The position numbers and the translations under genes are program-made. Positions 1-8,383 of a DNA stretch of 64,000 nt are shown in pieces. The DNA is from Ancrocorticia sp047602305 (GTDB lineage Bacteria > Actinomycetota > Actinomycetes > Actinomycetales > Actinomycetaceae). Each line of letters starts with the position of its first letter. The stretch's first letter is position 1. The stretch is taken from assembly GCA_047602305.1 (NCBI GenBank), contig JASGHO010000001.1:3782001-3846000 (forward strand), written 5' to 3'. The notes beneath the pieces are model-generated. The model was not told the origin of the DNA and did not search any database. It saw nothing but the letters and a program-made list of their open reading frames with translations.

Positions 1-595
1 CACCTAGAGGTACCCAGAGATCATCCCAATACGCATCCTCAGCCCACGACGAGCAATAGACTTTGCCGTCGGGCCCAGTAATGAACAAGTGGAGGTCCTC
101 GGGAGTGTACGCGACCACAGTGACCGGAGCGTTGGCGCCAAAGTGCTGGCTGATGGGCTCCCAGGAATTGTTGTGCGAGGTCAGGCTCGACCAATCCCTA
201 CCTGAGGCCCAGTTGGAGGTGTACACCACGCCATTGGTTCCAGTGAGGAACACGTCGAGATGGTCGGGCGTCCGAGCAATGGCTGCTATTGGTGCTCCCG
301 CTCCGGCATTGCGTCCCAAGACCTGCCACTGACCACCGACACATGACCAGCCTTGCTCGGGATACCACCAGGCATGGCATACGTTGCCCTTCGTATCGAT
401 GACGAACAAGTTGATGTCGTTTGGTGATCGGCTCACTGCGCAGACGTGACTGTTGGGCCGGAAGTCACCACCGAGCTTGATCCTTCCGCTCCATGGTTGT
501 CCCTCAGTTCGGGTCGAGGTGTACATCGCCCCATCCGAACCCACCCAAAACACATGCAAAGCATTGCCCGCTCGGGCTACCGCACTAAAATTCAT
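1..595 (-). CDS. PLL/DUF346-like beta-propeller lectin, C-terminus beyond window edge
   Basis: An open frame runs on the minus strand from ATG at 595 to the window edge with no stop, so only the N-terminal 198 residues are visible. A GAGGA ribosome site lies at 603-607. The protein is made of repeats of about 48 residues of the type 'LHVFWVGSDGAMYTS', 'INLFVIDTKGNVCHAWW', 'LDVFLTGTNGVVYTSNW', 'LHLFITGPDGKVYCSSW': a hydrophobic strand, G-x-D/N-G, then an aromatic strand. This resembles the fucose-binding PLL-type or DUF346 propeller lectins. There is no signal peptide. It lies downstream of, and on the same strand as, the larger propeller gene at 1009-3816. Family assignment is by pattern only; ligand and role are unknown. 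Confidence 0.7.
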   Translation of the reverse strand, partial: MNFSAVARAGNALHVFWVGSDGAMYTSTRTEGQPWSGRIKLGGDFRPNSHVCAVSRSPNDINLFVIDTKGNVCHAWWYPEQGWSCVGGQWQVLGRNAGAGAPIAAIARTPDHLDVFLTGTNGVVYTSNWASGRDWSSLTSHNNSWEPISQHFGANAPVTVVAYTPEDLHLFITGPDGKVYCSSWAEDAYWDDLWVPLG

Positions 596-1008
596 GACAT
601 TTCCTCACATCGTTGACAGGAATCGCAAGGGGAGAGTGCGGCGTGTTTCTTACGCACCACCATGCCGCCCGAGTATGTATCGGCTGCCAGCTATCTCGCC
701 ATGAGAGTTGTCATCAACATGTTGGTGTGTCACAAGCCACCTTGCGAAGACAAGAATATGCCCTCCATCGTATTAACGGAAGAGTTAGTACAAAACTGAT
801 GGTGAAATGCAACGGCCCAACGGCACCAAAGTGACAGATGTGAAACGTGTATACGATTCATTTCCACTCGAGTATTTCCGGCGCTCGCGAACTAGAAGGA
901 TTTTCAACGACGACGGCGCCCGGCCCGCGAGTGTATTCGGAACCGGACGACGTCGTCGTTCGTAGTGAAATAGCAGAGTAGTAAACCTACGAAGTTGTCT
1001 CCCTGGAG
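596..1008. other. Intergenic region between the two propeller genes
   Basis: No convincing gene lies in these 413 bases. The left end supplies the ribosome site for the partial lectin gene. The right end holds a 10-bp inverted repeat, AACGACGACG at 906-915 and CGTCGTCGTT at 951-960, which may terminate the 935-aa propeller transcript. It includes a 12-bp perfect palindrome GACGACGTCGTC at 946-957. A promoter for the partial gene is likely here but no clear -35/-10 pair was found. Confidence 0.5.
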
Positions 1009-3816
1009 TTAGGCGGTAGGCGAGTAGAAGATGACTCGTGATGTGGCCCCGCGAGGAGGCATCGCCTTCATGGTGGCCCACTTGCCGATGCCGGACTTGG
1101 TGCCCTTGGAGACGCCCTGGACTTTTCCAGTGATCTCTCGTAGCTCCGTGCGATCTTGGGAAGCCGAGTAGTACAGGACGTCGTCGTAACCTCCGCGGCG
1201 ACCACCGCGCGCCACTCGGATGGCGTGGGTCCACGGTGTTGCGTCACTCCAACGAGGCAAGGTGCGGTACATCAGGTAAGCGATGGCGTGGAAGGTATCG
1301 TAGAACCCTCCCTTGACACTGTGGCCGAACACGGTTGCTCCGGAGCCGTTGACCATTGACGCGCCAAAGGCGAAATCCCACCCCGGCGTGCCCCAATCGT
1401 GGGCACGTTCCAGTTTGAGGTCGGTGCCGTCTGGTCTGAATGACCAGAACTCGGCACGGCCCGTGGATGACTTGTAGAAGAGGATATTGACCCAATCCGA
1501 GGTTGACGTGAATCGGGCGTACTCAATGACATCCCATTCCTTGTTCCATGCCGGATAGGCTTTGAAGAGGGTCATCTTCCCGTTTGCCGCGTCATAGATG
1601 TGGAGTCCACTCTTGGCGCCGTACAGGAGGATGCCGCTCATCGGACCGGTGACCTTGGTGGTGGTTTGGAAGCCCACCGCTTTGCAGCCCTTCGGGAGAT
1701 CGGTGAACGTGGCAATGGTGGACAGCTTGCCGTCCCCTGCAACCTGAATGGTCTCCGCCGCGCCGGTGGAGGAGTTGTAGCAGAACAGATCGCCAGGCAC
1801 AGGATTTACTGTGGTTCCATAGGAACCGGCGACGATGTCTGTCCAGACACGCAGATCCTTGTGGGTGGTCTGCAATTGGAGCTCGCCCTGGCCGCCCATG
1901 GTGTAGATGGCCATGCGCCCGGTCTTTGGCTCGGTATCCCTGGGTGTGACGACAGCCGTGACCTCTGGGAGTGGAGCGGGTGTTGTGGTCAGCAGTGATG
2001 TGTCCATCGTCTTGTTGTATGCGGCGAAGTGGGTTCTCCCATGGGTGGCCGGACCAGCCTTGAAGATACCGCGGGTCATTGCCGTCCAGTCTGTTGGGAA
2101 GCCCGCCTTGGAGGTGAACGGTGTGAGCTCGCCGTTGCCCTTAGTGGTGTAGATGGTGATCTCGCCCCGGGTCGGGTCGTAGCATAGGAGATCGCTCCAT
2201 TGAGTGGGGGAGATGTTGGCAACGAGGATATGCGCGAACCCGGTCTGGACCGGAGCGTCCACTGACTTGAGAATCTTGCAGTTCTGGACCTCGTACATGG
2301 TCGCGATACCAGTGGCCGAGTTGTAGAGGACGATGTCGTTGGCAGGGTTATTTCCCACGAGATTCGCTGCAGCCATGAACGTGCACCCCTTGGCAAGGTT
2401 GGAGTGTTCGGAGGCCATGGTGAGTTTACCCTTGCCATCGCTCACCCAGAACTCTCCGTGGCCGGCAGCGGCGTCGTAGAAGAACAATGCATGGTAAGGA
2501 GAACTGCCGTTGAAGTTGCCCATGACCAGGTGCGTCCAGGTCGTTCGCATGCCGCCCTGCCTGTGCGCCAGTTGTAGCTTGCCAGGAGTATCTGCTCGGT
2601 AGATCTCGATGGTGCCGTCTGCGGGGAAATAGAGGAGCTGGTCAGAGCGGCTGGAACTCATCAGCTTGGCATTGACCTGAAGTGTGGCTCCCTTGGTGAG
2701 CGTGGTGTTGCTGGTGGACCAGAGGAGTCCACCCTGATCGGTGCGGGTCCACACATCGCCTTGTCCCAGTGCTGGGTCGTAGGCGAGGATGCTTGGTCCG
2801 CCAGCGCTATAGTCGCCGTTGGTGATCGTTAGATAGCCCGGGTGGATTCCAGACCGCGAGTCGATCGGAACGATGCCGCCTTTGATGTCCACCGCATACA
2901 AGTCAAGGCGGGAGAGGGCGGGGCGTCGGGTTGGATCTGGAGCGCCGTAGCCGAGGAGGGCTTCTTTCCCGGCGATGTTCACGTAGGTAACGGATGTCCA
3001 GCCTTTGGGGAGCAGGCCGGGGTAGCTTGCTTTCGTGGTGAAGTTGCCATGGTCTGTGTTGGCGATATAGGTGTCTCCGGTGGCAGCGCTGTAGAACACG
3101 ACGGAGGTCCACTGATTGCCGGGTATATCGATGGGCGCGATAGCCGTCCAGGCCTTGGTCCAGCCGGTGTGTTTGAAGAGGGTGGTCAAGACGAATTCAT
3201 CAACCGTGTAGAAGGTTCCTTCGCCTGTGATCGGACTGTAGAACAGAAAATCGTGGCGTTCTCCAGGACCGAATTGGCCACGGACCACTTGGCTGCAGCC
3301 CTTGGGGAGGTCAGTCTTCTCGCCCACCTTCTCGAGCACGCCGTCGCCGAGAGAAGCGTAAAACTCGCCGTGCCCGTTGGTGGCGTCGTAGAAGAAGAGA
3401 TTGTGGTAACCGCGGCTTCCGAAATCACCCATGCTGAGTGAGGTCCAGGTCTTGCGGACGCCCGTGGTTGTCTTCAGGAGGGTGAGTGCGCCAGCGTTGT
3501 CGACTTGGTAAAGGTCGTATGTGCCGCCGGTTGGCTCGTAGAGAAGGATGTCTCGGTTGGCGTCGCCTGCCATGTTTGCGGCGGTGACGAGCGTGCAGCC
3601 TTTGCGTAGCGTTGTGCTTGATTTGAGAGTGAATTCGCTGGTGGGAGTGAGGGTCCAGATGTCTCCTTGCCCGGTTGTGGCGTTGTAACAAAAGTAGTCC
3701 ACACCGAATGAGCCGTTGACAACGTGTGTGTATCCGGCAGGAATTCCGGGGTGTGATTTGAATTGGGCCAGCGTGAGGTCGGCATTGACCGTGTAGATGT
3801 CCAAGCTAGAAGTCAT
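1009..3816 (-). CDS. Large beta-propeller repeat protein (935 aa), cytoplasmic-type start
   Basis: I chose ATG at 3816 (MTSSLDIYTVNADLTL) because GGGAGA lies just upstream; the frame stays open to 3972 but that part overlaps the divergent control region. The protein is almost entirely repeats of 45-50 residues with the core 'D-hh-FY-[DNS]-x2-TG-x-[GA]-[DE]-hY/W...G-x-L...L-x-KG-[CW]-[TS]'. Examples are 'LFFYDATNGHGEFYASLGDG', 'FLFYSPITGEGTFYTVD' and 'LFFYDAAAGHGEFWVSDGKG'. They group into about three modules of roughly 300 residues, near 1-310, 330-640 and 665-935, the size of one six- or seven-bladed propeller each. There is no signal peptide, transmembrane segment or catalytic motif. A role as a sugar- or protein-binding scaffold, or the binding part of a toxin, is inference only. 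Confidence 0.75.
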   Translation of the reverse strand: MTSSLDIYTVNADLTLAQFKSHPGIPAGYTHVVNGSFGVDYFCYNATTGQGDIWTLTPTSEFTLKSSTTLRKGCTLVTAANMAGDANRDILLYEPTGGTYDLYQVDNAGALTLLKTTTGVRKTWTSLSMGDFGSRGYHNLFFYDATNGHGEFYASLGDGVLEKVGEKTDLPKGCSQVVRGQFGPGERHDFLFYSPITGEGTFYTVDEFVLTTLFKHTGWTKAWTAIAPIDIPGNQWTSVVFYSAATGDTYIANTDHGNFTTKASYPGLLPKGWTSVTYVNIAGKEALLGYGAPDPTRRPALSRLDLYAVDIKGGIVPIDSRSGIHPGYLTITNGDYSAGGPSILAYDPALGQGDVWTRTDQGGLLWSTSNTTLTKGATLQVNAKLMSSSRSDQLLYFPADGTIEIYRADTPGKLQLAHRQGGMRTTWTHLVMGNFNGSSPYHALFFYDAAAGHGEFWVSDGKGKLTMASEHSNLAKGCTFMAAANLVGNNPANDIVLYNSATGIATMYEVQNCKILKSVDAPVQTGFAHILVANISPTQWSDLLCYDPTRGEITIYTTKGNGELTPFTSKAGFPTDWTAMTRGIFKAGPATHGRTHFAAYNKTMDTSLLTTTPAPLPEVTAVVTPRDTEPKTGRMAIYTMGGQGELQLQTTHKDLRVWTDIVAGSYGTTVNPVPGDLFCYNSSTGAAETIQVAGDGKLSTIATFTDLPKGCKAVGFQTTTKVTGPMSGILLYGAKSGLHIYDAANGKMTLFKAYPAWNKEWDVIEYARFTSTSDWVNILFYKSSTGRAEFWSFRPDGTDLKLERAHDWGTPGWDFAFGASMVNGSGATVFGHSVKGGFYDTFHAIAYLMYRTLPRWSDATPWTHAIRVARGGRRGGYDDVLYYSASQDRTELREITGKVQGVSKGTKSGIGKWATMKAMPPRGATSRVIFYSPTA

Positions 3817-3872
3817 AGAAGTCTCCCTGAGTAGCGCCATTGGTCCATTGACGTTATCTCTCCCACACGTAA

Positions 3873-3900
3873 TGGGCAATACCCAATTAACCATTTGGTT
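3873..3900. promoter_or_regulatory. Two adjacent short palindromes in the divergent control region
   Basis: Between the divergent propeller and glycosyltransferase starts lie TGGGCAATACCCA (3873-3885; 4-bp arms, 5-nt centre) and AACCATTTGGTT (3889-3900; 5-bp arms). Both have the size of bacterial repressor operators and sit where one protein could act on both promoters. No regulator gene is adjacent, so the assignment is speculative. Confidence 0.3.
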
Positions 3901-3970
3901 ACGTAGTGGACTCGGTAAGACAGAAGGCATTGTCAACAGGCCGCCGTCGTTCAAGTGGCAAACTAGAGGC

Positions 3971-5119
3971 ATGCGTATCCTGCTTGTCTCCGACTGTTTC
4001 GCTCCCCGTCTTGGGGGGATCGAGTCCCAGGTTCACGATCTGGCGCAGGTCCTTCGGGGGCGGGGGCACGAGGTTCTCGTGGTGACGGCAACGCCCACGA
4101 AGCCACACAGTGCGCCGACGTCGGAGACGGTGGACGGGATCCGCGTGCTGCGCCTGACGAGTAGGCTCATTGGTTCCACCCCGATCAATCCCTTCGCCGG
4201 GCCGCGCCTGCGCCGCCTTTTTGCGAGTGCCGACGTCGTGCATATTCACACCGGCGTCATTTCTCCGTTCGCCCAGCATGCCATCATGATTGCCGCAGCC
4301 CTACGGGTGCCAACGTCCGTCACCTGGCACTGCATGCTCGGGCCGTGGTGGCCTCTCTTCCATGTGGTGCGCTTTGCCCAGTGGGCGGCAGCGCGTGACG
4401 TCACGATGAACGCGGTATCGTCGCAGCTCGCACCCGCTGTGCAATGCATCGTGGGGGAGCGTACCAAGGTCCATATTCTTCACAACGGTATGGATCCGTC
4501 CGATTGGGAGGTAGTCGCCCAGCGCCGTTTGGTGCGCGCGCAGGCCACCGGGCACTCGGGAGTAGCTCCGATGCCGGTCCGAATTGTCGCCTCGCGCAGG
4601 CTCGAGCCGCGCAAGAGAAACGACGTGTTAATTCGCCTCGCCGTCGACGCTCAAAAACAAGCCGGGGTTCCCGCTGAACTAACTATCTTCGGCGAAGGAG
4701 CGGAGCGGAAAGAGCTCGAGGCGCTCGTCCGCAAACTCGACGCCCCGTGGATCACACTCCCTGGGCGAGTGGACCGGGCGGCGCTGCGCCAGGCCTACGA
4801 AGACGCGGACATCTACTTCTCCACCGCACTCATGGAATCCTTCGGCATCGCCACGTTGGAGGGACGGACGGCGGGGCTGCCCGTCGTCGCCCCGGACAAG
4901 ACGGGAGTTGTCGACTTCTGTGAACACGGCGTGGACGGACTTCTCGGCGACGGCGACGCCGCGCTGCGTGACTGCTTGGCGGAGATGATCTCGGATACGG
5001 AACTGCGGGAGAAGATCGCACGGCACAATGCCGAGAACCTTCCCCCGCAGAACTGGGACACGATCGCTGAAGCAACACTCGCCGAATACCAGCGGGCCCG
5101 GCGCGCGCAAGGGTTGTAG
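3971..5119 (+). CDS. GT4-family glycosyltransferase
   Basis: ATG 3971 gives a 382-aa protein starting MRILLVSDCFAPRLGGIE, the classic first strand and glycine loop of a GT-B fold; the open frame upstream is only the divergent control region. Seen in order: 'DVVHIHTGVISPF' (N-terminal domain), 'ILHNGMD' (interdomain link), 'RIVASRRLEPRKR' (start of the nucleotide-sugar domain) and 'DADIYFSTALMESFGIATLEGRTAGLPVVA', which holds the E-x7-E motif of retaining GT4 enzymes. It probably transfers a hexose from a nucleotide sugar to a lipid or glycan acceptor at the inner membrane face. Donor and acceptor cannot be read from sequence. It is monocistronic and divergent from the propeller gene. Confidence 0.85.
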   Translation: MRILLVSDCFAPRLGGIESQVHDLAQVLRGRGHEVLVVTATPTKPHSAPTSETVDGIRVLRLTSRLIGSTPINPFAGPRLRRLFASADVVHIHTGVISPFAQHAIMIAAALRVPTSVTWHCMLGPWWPLFHVVRFAQWAAARDVTMNAVSSQLAPAVQCIVGERTKVHILHNGMDPSDWEVVAQRRLVRAQATGHSGVAPMPVRIVASRRLEPRKRNDVLIRLAVDAQKQAGVPAELTIFGEGAERKELEALVRKLDAPWITLPGRVDRAALRQAYEDADIYFSTALMESFGIATLEGRTAGLPVVAPDKTGVVDFCEHGVDGLLGDGDAALRDCLAEMISDTELREKIARHNAENLPPQNWDTIAEATLAEYQRARRAQGL

Positions 5120-5178
5120 GGGCGGACGAGATTGCGGAGCGGTGAGATGGCGGCGAGGAGAAACGAGTGGGATGGTGA

Positions 5179-5245
5179 AGAGGTCACAGCTACTACGAGA
5201 GGCAACGTCTACAAGACGTGACCTCTCCACGTATGCGTGACCTCT
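5179..5245. repeat. Inverted repeat with a duplicated arm between convergent genes
   Basis: AGAGGTCAC at 5179-5187 is the exact complement of GTGACCTCT at 5218-5226 and again at 5237-5245. The element lies between the ends of the converging glycosyltransferase and IclR genes. Either right arm could pair with the left one; no T-run follows, so a terminator role is uncertain. Confidence 0.45.
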
Positions 5246-5282
5246 CCGGACGAAAGAACAGAACCCCTGCCGCCCCACACCA

Positions 5283-6056
5283 CTACATGCTGTGCGGAGC
5301 GAGCCCCTCGGTGGTCTGGAGGACGTCGGTGAGGCGCTTGGCGGCGGTGACCACGGCGGCCGCATGCTGGCGCCCGGGCTGACGTCCCATGCGCTCGATG
5401 GGCCCCGAGATGGACACGGCGGCGATGACGCGGCCGGAAGGTCCACGAACCGGAGCGGAAATCGAGGCGACGCCGGGCTCGCGCTCGCCAACGGACTGGG
5501 ACCAGCCGCGCCGGCGCACGGCGGAAAGATTGGTGGCGGTGAAGCTGGCGCCGTGCAAGCCGCGGTGCAGGCGATCCGGCTCCTCCCAGGCCAAGAGAAC
5601 CTGGGCGGCGGAACCGGCCTTCATTGACAGTGTGGCGCCCACCGGGATCGAATCGCGCAGGCCCATGGTGCGCTCGGCGGCAGCCACGCAGATGCGCTGG
5701 TCGCCCTGGCGGCGGAAGAGCTGCGCGGACTCGCCGGTGTGGTCACGCAGTGCCACGAGAACCGGGGTGGCGGCGGCGAGCAGGCGGTCTTCTCCGGCGG
5801 CCGAGGCAAGTTCACCCAGGCGTGGGCCCAGGACGAAACGGCCCTGCATGTCGCGGGCGACGAGGCGGTGATATTCGAGGGCTACGGCGAGGCGATGGGC
5901 TGTCGGACGAGCCAGATGAGTAGCGGTCACGAGCTGGGCAAGGGTCTGCGGACCGGATTCGAGCGCGCCGAGAACTGCGGCGGCCTTATCAAGAACGCCA
6001 ACGCCCGAGCCGGATTCGTCTGAAGGTGAGGTAGAAGATACTGCCGATGTGTCCAT
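5283..6056 (-). CDS. IclR-family regulator of leucine biosynthesis (LtbR/NdgR-like)
   Basis: This is a 257-aa IclR-type regulator. After a polar leader of about 20 residues, residues 20-80 form a winged helix-turn-helix ('GVLDKAAAVLGALESG...TLAQLVTATHLARPTAHRLAVALE'). The rest is the ligand-binding domain ('RDHTGESAQLFRRQGDQRICVAAAE'; 'SISAPVRGPSGRVIAAVSISGPIERM'). It is transcribed divergently from leuCD across 90 bases. In corynebacteria and streptomycetes the IclR regulators LtbR and NdgR occupy exactly this place and control leuCD. By analogy this one probably binds the 6057-6146 spacer and regulates leuC, leuD and itself. The effector is not readable from sequence. Confidence 0.88.
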   Translation of the reverse strand: MDTSAVSSTSPSDESGSGVGVLDKAAAVLGALESGPQTLAQLVTATHLARPTAHRLAVALEYHRLVARDMQGRFVLGPRLGELASAAGEDRLLAAATPVLVALRDHTGESAQLFRRQGDQRICVAAAERTMGLRDSIPVGATLSMKAGSAAQVLLAWEEPDRLHRGLHGASFTATNLSAVRRRGWSQSVGEREPGVASISAPVRGPSGRVIAAVSISGPIERMGRQPGRQHAAAVVTAAKRLTDVLQTTEGLAPHSM

Positions 6057-6146
6057 GTCTTGATATTGTCATCCCAACAGGTGAGATGCAACTGCAAGCC
6101 ACTGTGAGATAGCGCGAATGTTATGAGACGAGAGAAGGAGTCACGC
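6057..6146. promoter_or_regulatory. Divergent iclR/leuC control region
   Basis: This 90-base spacer must hold both the leuC promoter and the regulator promoter, and by analogy with ltbR-leuCD the operator. No exact palindrome stands out. AGAAGGAG at 6133-6140 is the leuC ribosome site and fixes its start at 6147. Confidence 0.5.
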
Positions 6147-7544
6147 ATGAGCCGCACTCTTGCCGAAAAGGTATGGAGCGATCACATCGTCAAACACGGG
6201 GAGAATGGCAGCCCCGATTTGTTGTACATCGACCTGCAACTGTGCCATGAAGTTACCAGCCCGCAGGCATTTGAGGGGCTGCGCCTAGCAGGCCGCCCCG
6301 TCCGCCGTCCAGACCAGACTCTGGCAACCGAGGATCACAACACCCCGACCCTCAACATTGATCTTCCCATCGCGGACGTGACGTCGCGCACGCAGATTCT
6401 TCAGCTTCGCAAGAACTGTGAAGAGTTCGGTGTGCCCATCTACTCGCTCGGCAACGCCGATCAGGGCATCGTGCACGTCGTGGGCCCCCAGCTGGGCATC
6501 ACCCAGCCCGGTATGACGATCGTCTGTGGCGACTCGCACACCTCCACCCACGGCGCCTTCGGTGCGCTCGCCTTCGGCATCGGCACCTCTGAGGTTGAGC
6601 ACGTGCTCGCCACCCAGACGCTGCCGCTGGCCCCCTTCAAGACCATGGCCATCAACGTGCACGGCAAGCTCAAGCCCGGCACCACCGCCAAGGACATCAT
6701 CCTCGCCATCATCGCCAAGATCGGCACCAATGGTGCCCAGGGCCACGTCATCGAGTACCGCGGTGAGGCGATTCGCTCCCTCTCCATGGAAGCGCGCATG
6801 ACGATCTGCAACATGTCGATCGAGGCCGGCGCTCGCGCTGGCATGGTCGCCCCGGACGACATCACCTTTGATTACATCAAGGGCCGTCCGAACGCACCCG
6901 AGGACTGGGACGCTGCCGTTGAGTACTGGCGCACCCTGGTGACCGACGACGACGCCGTGTTTGACACCGTCGTCGACCTCGACGCCTCCGATCTCGATCC
7001 GTTCGTGACCTGGGGCACCAACCCGGGCCAGGGCGTCCAGATTTCCGAGACCGTTCCCGAGCCGTCCGAGATCGCCGATGAGACCGAGCGTCGCGCTGCT
7101 GAGCAGGCCATCGAGTACATGGGCCTCACGCCTGGAACCCCGATGCGTGAGATCGCCGTGGACACTGTGTTCATCGGTTCGTGCACCAACGGTCGTATTG
7201 AGGACCTGCGTGCCGTGGCCGACGTCATCAAGGACCGCCCGAAGGCCAAGGACGTCCGCGTCCTCGTGGTGCCCGGTTCGGCCCGTGTGCGTCTGCAGGC
7301 AGAGGCCGAAGGCCTGGATAAGATCTTCCTCAACTTCGGTGCCGAGTGGCGTAACGCCGGGTGCTCGATGTGCCTGGGCATGAACCCGGATCAGCTGACT
7401 CCGGGCGAGCGCGCCGCCTCCACCTCGAACCGTAACTTCATGGGCCGTCAGGGCCCGGGTGGACGCACCCACCTCGTGTCTCCGCTGGTCGCAGCCGCGA
7501 CCGCGATTCGTGGCACACTCTCCACCCCGGCTGATCTGGACTGA
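6147..7544 (+). CDS. leuC: 3-isopropylmalate dehydratase large subunit
   Basis: LeuC (465 aa) forms the [4Fe-4S] aconitase-type catalytic core that, with LeuD, isomerises 2- to 3-isopropylmalate in leucine synthesis. Seen: 'DLQLCHEVTSPQAFEGLR' at the N-terminus, 'CGDSHTSTHGAFGALAFGIG', 'VFIGSCTNGRIEDLR' with the first cluster cysteine, and 'NAGCSMCLGMNPDQL' with the other two. ATG 6147 (MSRTLAEKVW) follows AGAAGGAG; an in-frame ATG at 6123 would only add a short unlikely leader. leuD follows after 13 bases, so the two are an operon. Confidence 0.97.
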   Translation: MSRTLAEKVWSDHIVKHGENGSPDLLYIDLQLCHEVTSPQAFEGLRLAGRPVRRPDQTLATEDHNTPTLNIDLPIADVTSRTQILQLRKNCEEFGVPIYSLGNADQGIVHVVGPQLGITQPGMTIVCGDSHTSTHGAFGALAFGIGTSEVEHVLATQTLPLAPFKTMAINVHGKLKPGTTAKDIILAIIAKIGTNGAQGHVIEYRGEAIRSLSMEARMTICNMSIEAGARAGMVAPDDITFDYIKGRPNAPEDWDAAVEYWRTLVTDDDAVFDTVVDLDASDLDPFVTWGTNPGQGVQISETVPEPSEIADETERRAAEQAIEYMGLTPGTPMREIAVDTVFIGSCTNGRIEDLRAVADVIKDRPKAKDVRVLVVPGSARVRLQAEAEGLDKIFLNFGAEWRNAGCSMCLGMNPDQLTPGERAASTSNRNFMGRQGPGGRTHLVSPLVAAATAIRGTLSTPADLD

Positions 7545-7557
7545 AAGGACGCATAGC

Positions 7558-8214
7558 ATGGAGAAGTTTTCCTCTCACACCGGAATTGGCGTCCCGCTGC
7601 GTCGCAGCGAGGTGGACACCGATCAGATCATTCCCGCCGTGTACCTCAAGCGCATTTCCCGCACAGGTTTCGAGGACGCCCTGTTCTCTTCGCTGCGCAA
7701 GGACCCGGGCTTCGTCCTCAACCAGGAGGAGTACTCGCGTGGTTCGGTTCTCGTAGCAGGCCCGGACTTCGGTACCGGTTCCTCTCGTGAGCACGCCGTG
7801 TGGGCGCTCAAGGATTACGGCTTCAAGGCCGTCCTTGCTCCCCGTTTCGCGGACATCTTCCGTGGTAACTCGGGCAAGCAGGGTCTGGTTGCCGGCGTCG
7901 TTTCCCAGGAGGACGTCGAGCAGCTGTGGAAGCTGCTGGAGAACGAGCCCGGCCTCGAAGTGACCGTGGATCTCGTGGGACGCCTCGTGCACTGTGGTGG
8001 TTTCACCTGTGAGTTCCAGCTCGACGATTACACCCGCTGGCGCCTCATGGAGGGCCTCGATGATATCGGCCTCACCCTGCAGGATGAGGAAGCGATCACG
8101 GCCTACGAGGCAAAGCGCCCCTCCTTCAAGCCCAAGACGCTTCCGAAGAAGCATCTGCCTTCCGTGCAGGTCATTTCGGCACGTCCGGTCGGCGAAGAGG
8201 CTCCGCTGAGCTGA
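7558..8214 (+). CDS. leuD: 3-isopropylmalate dehydratase small subunit
   Basis: LeuD (218 aa) is the swivelling domain that completes the LeuCD active site. ATG 7558 (MEKFSSHTGIGVPLRRSEVDTDQIIPA) follows GAAAGGA. 'FGTGSSREHAVWAL' is the substrate-binding loop, and 'DIFRGNSGKQGLV' is also typical. The length matches bacterial LeuD. It is cotranscribed with leuC and followed by a strong hairpin. Confidence 0.96.
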   Translation: MEKFSSHTGIGVPLRRSEVDTDQIIPAVYLKRISRTGFEDALFSSLRKDPGFVLNQEEYSRGSVLVAGPDFGTGSSREHAVWALKDYGFKAVLAPRFADIFRGNSGKQGLVAGVVSQEDVEQLWKLLENEPGLEVTVDLVGRLVHCGGFTCEFQLDDYTRWRLMEGLDDIGLTLQDEEAITAYEAKRPSFKPKTLPKKHLPSVQVISARPVGEEAPLS

Positions 8215-8231
8215 CGCATTTTATGATGAGG

Positions 8232-8266
8232 AAGGCGGCCCGGGATTCTCGGGCCGCCTTCTTCTT
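8232..8266 (+). terminator. Rho-independent terminator of leuCD
   Basis: An 11-bp perfect stem, AAGGCGGCCCG (8232-8242) with CGGGCCGCCTT (8250-8260), is followed by CTTCTTCT, 17 bases after the leuD stop. Confidence 0.88.
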
Positions 8267-8272
8267 CTGGAC

Positions 8273-8314
8273 TTCTTCCGGACGGGACTGTGATTCTTCC
8301 GGACGGGACTGTGA
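8273..8314. repeat. Tandem duplication of 21 bp
   Basis: Positions 8273-8293 and 8294-8314 are exact copies (unit starts TTCTTCCGGACGGG). They lie between the leuD terminator and the murA promoter region. They look like a slippage duplication; no function is evident. Confidence 0.8.
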
Positions 8315-8383
8315 GGCACGTCAGGTGCCCAAGGCCCGCGCGGTCAGATACGCTAGGTTAGCTAAGAAATAGAGGGGACAGTT

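Noticed and set aside
1600..3441. Plus-strand open frames of 130-200 codons
   Set aside because: They are antisense to the propeller repeats, have no ribosome site and show no family pattern.
6285..7559. A 424-codon minus-strand frame across leuC
   Set aside because: Mirror of leuC caused by high-GC codon use; leuC motifs and the ribosome site are on the plus strand.
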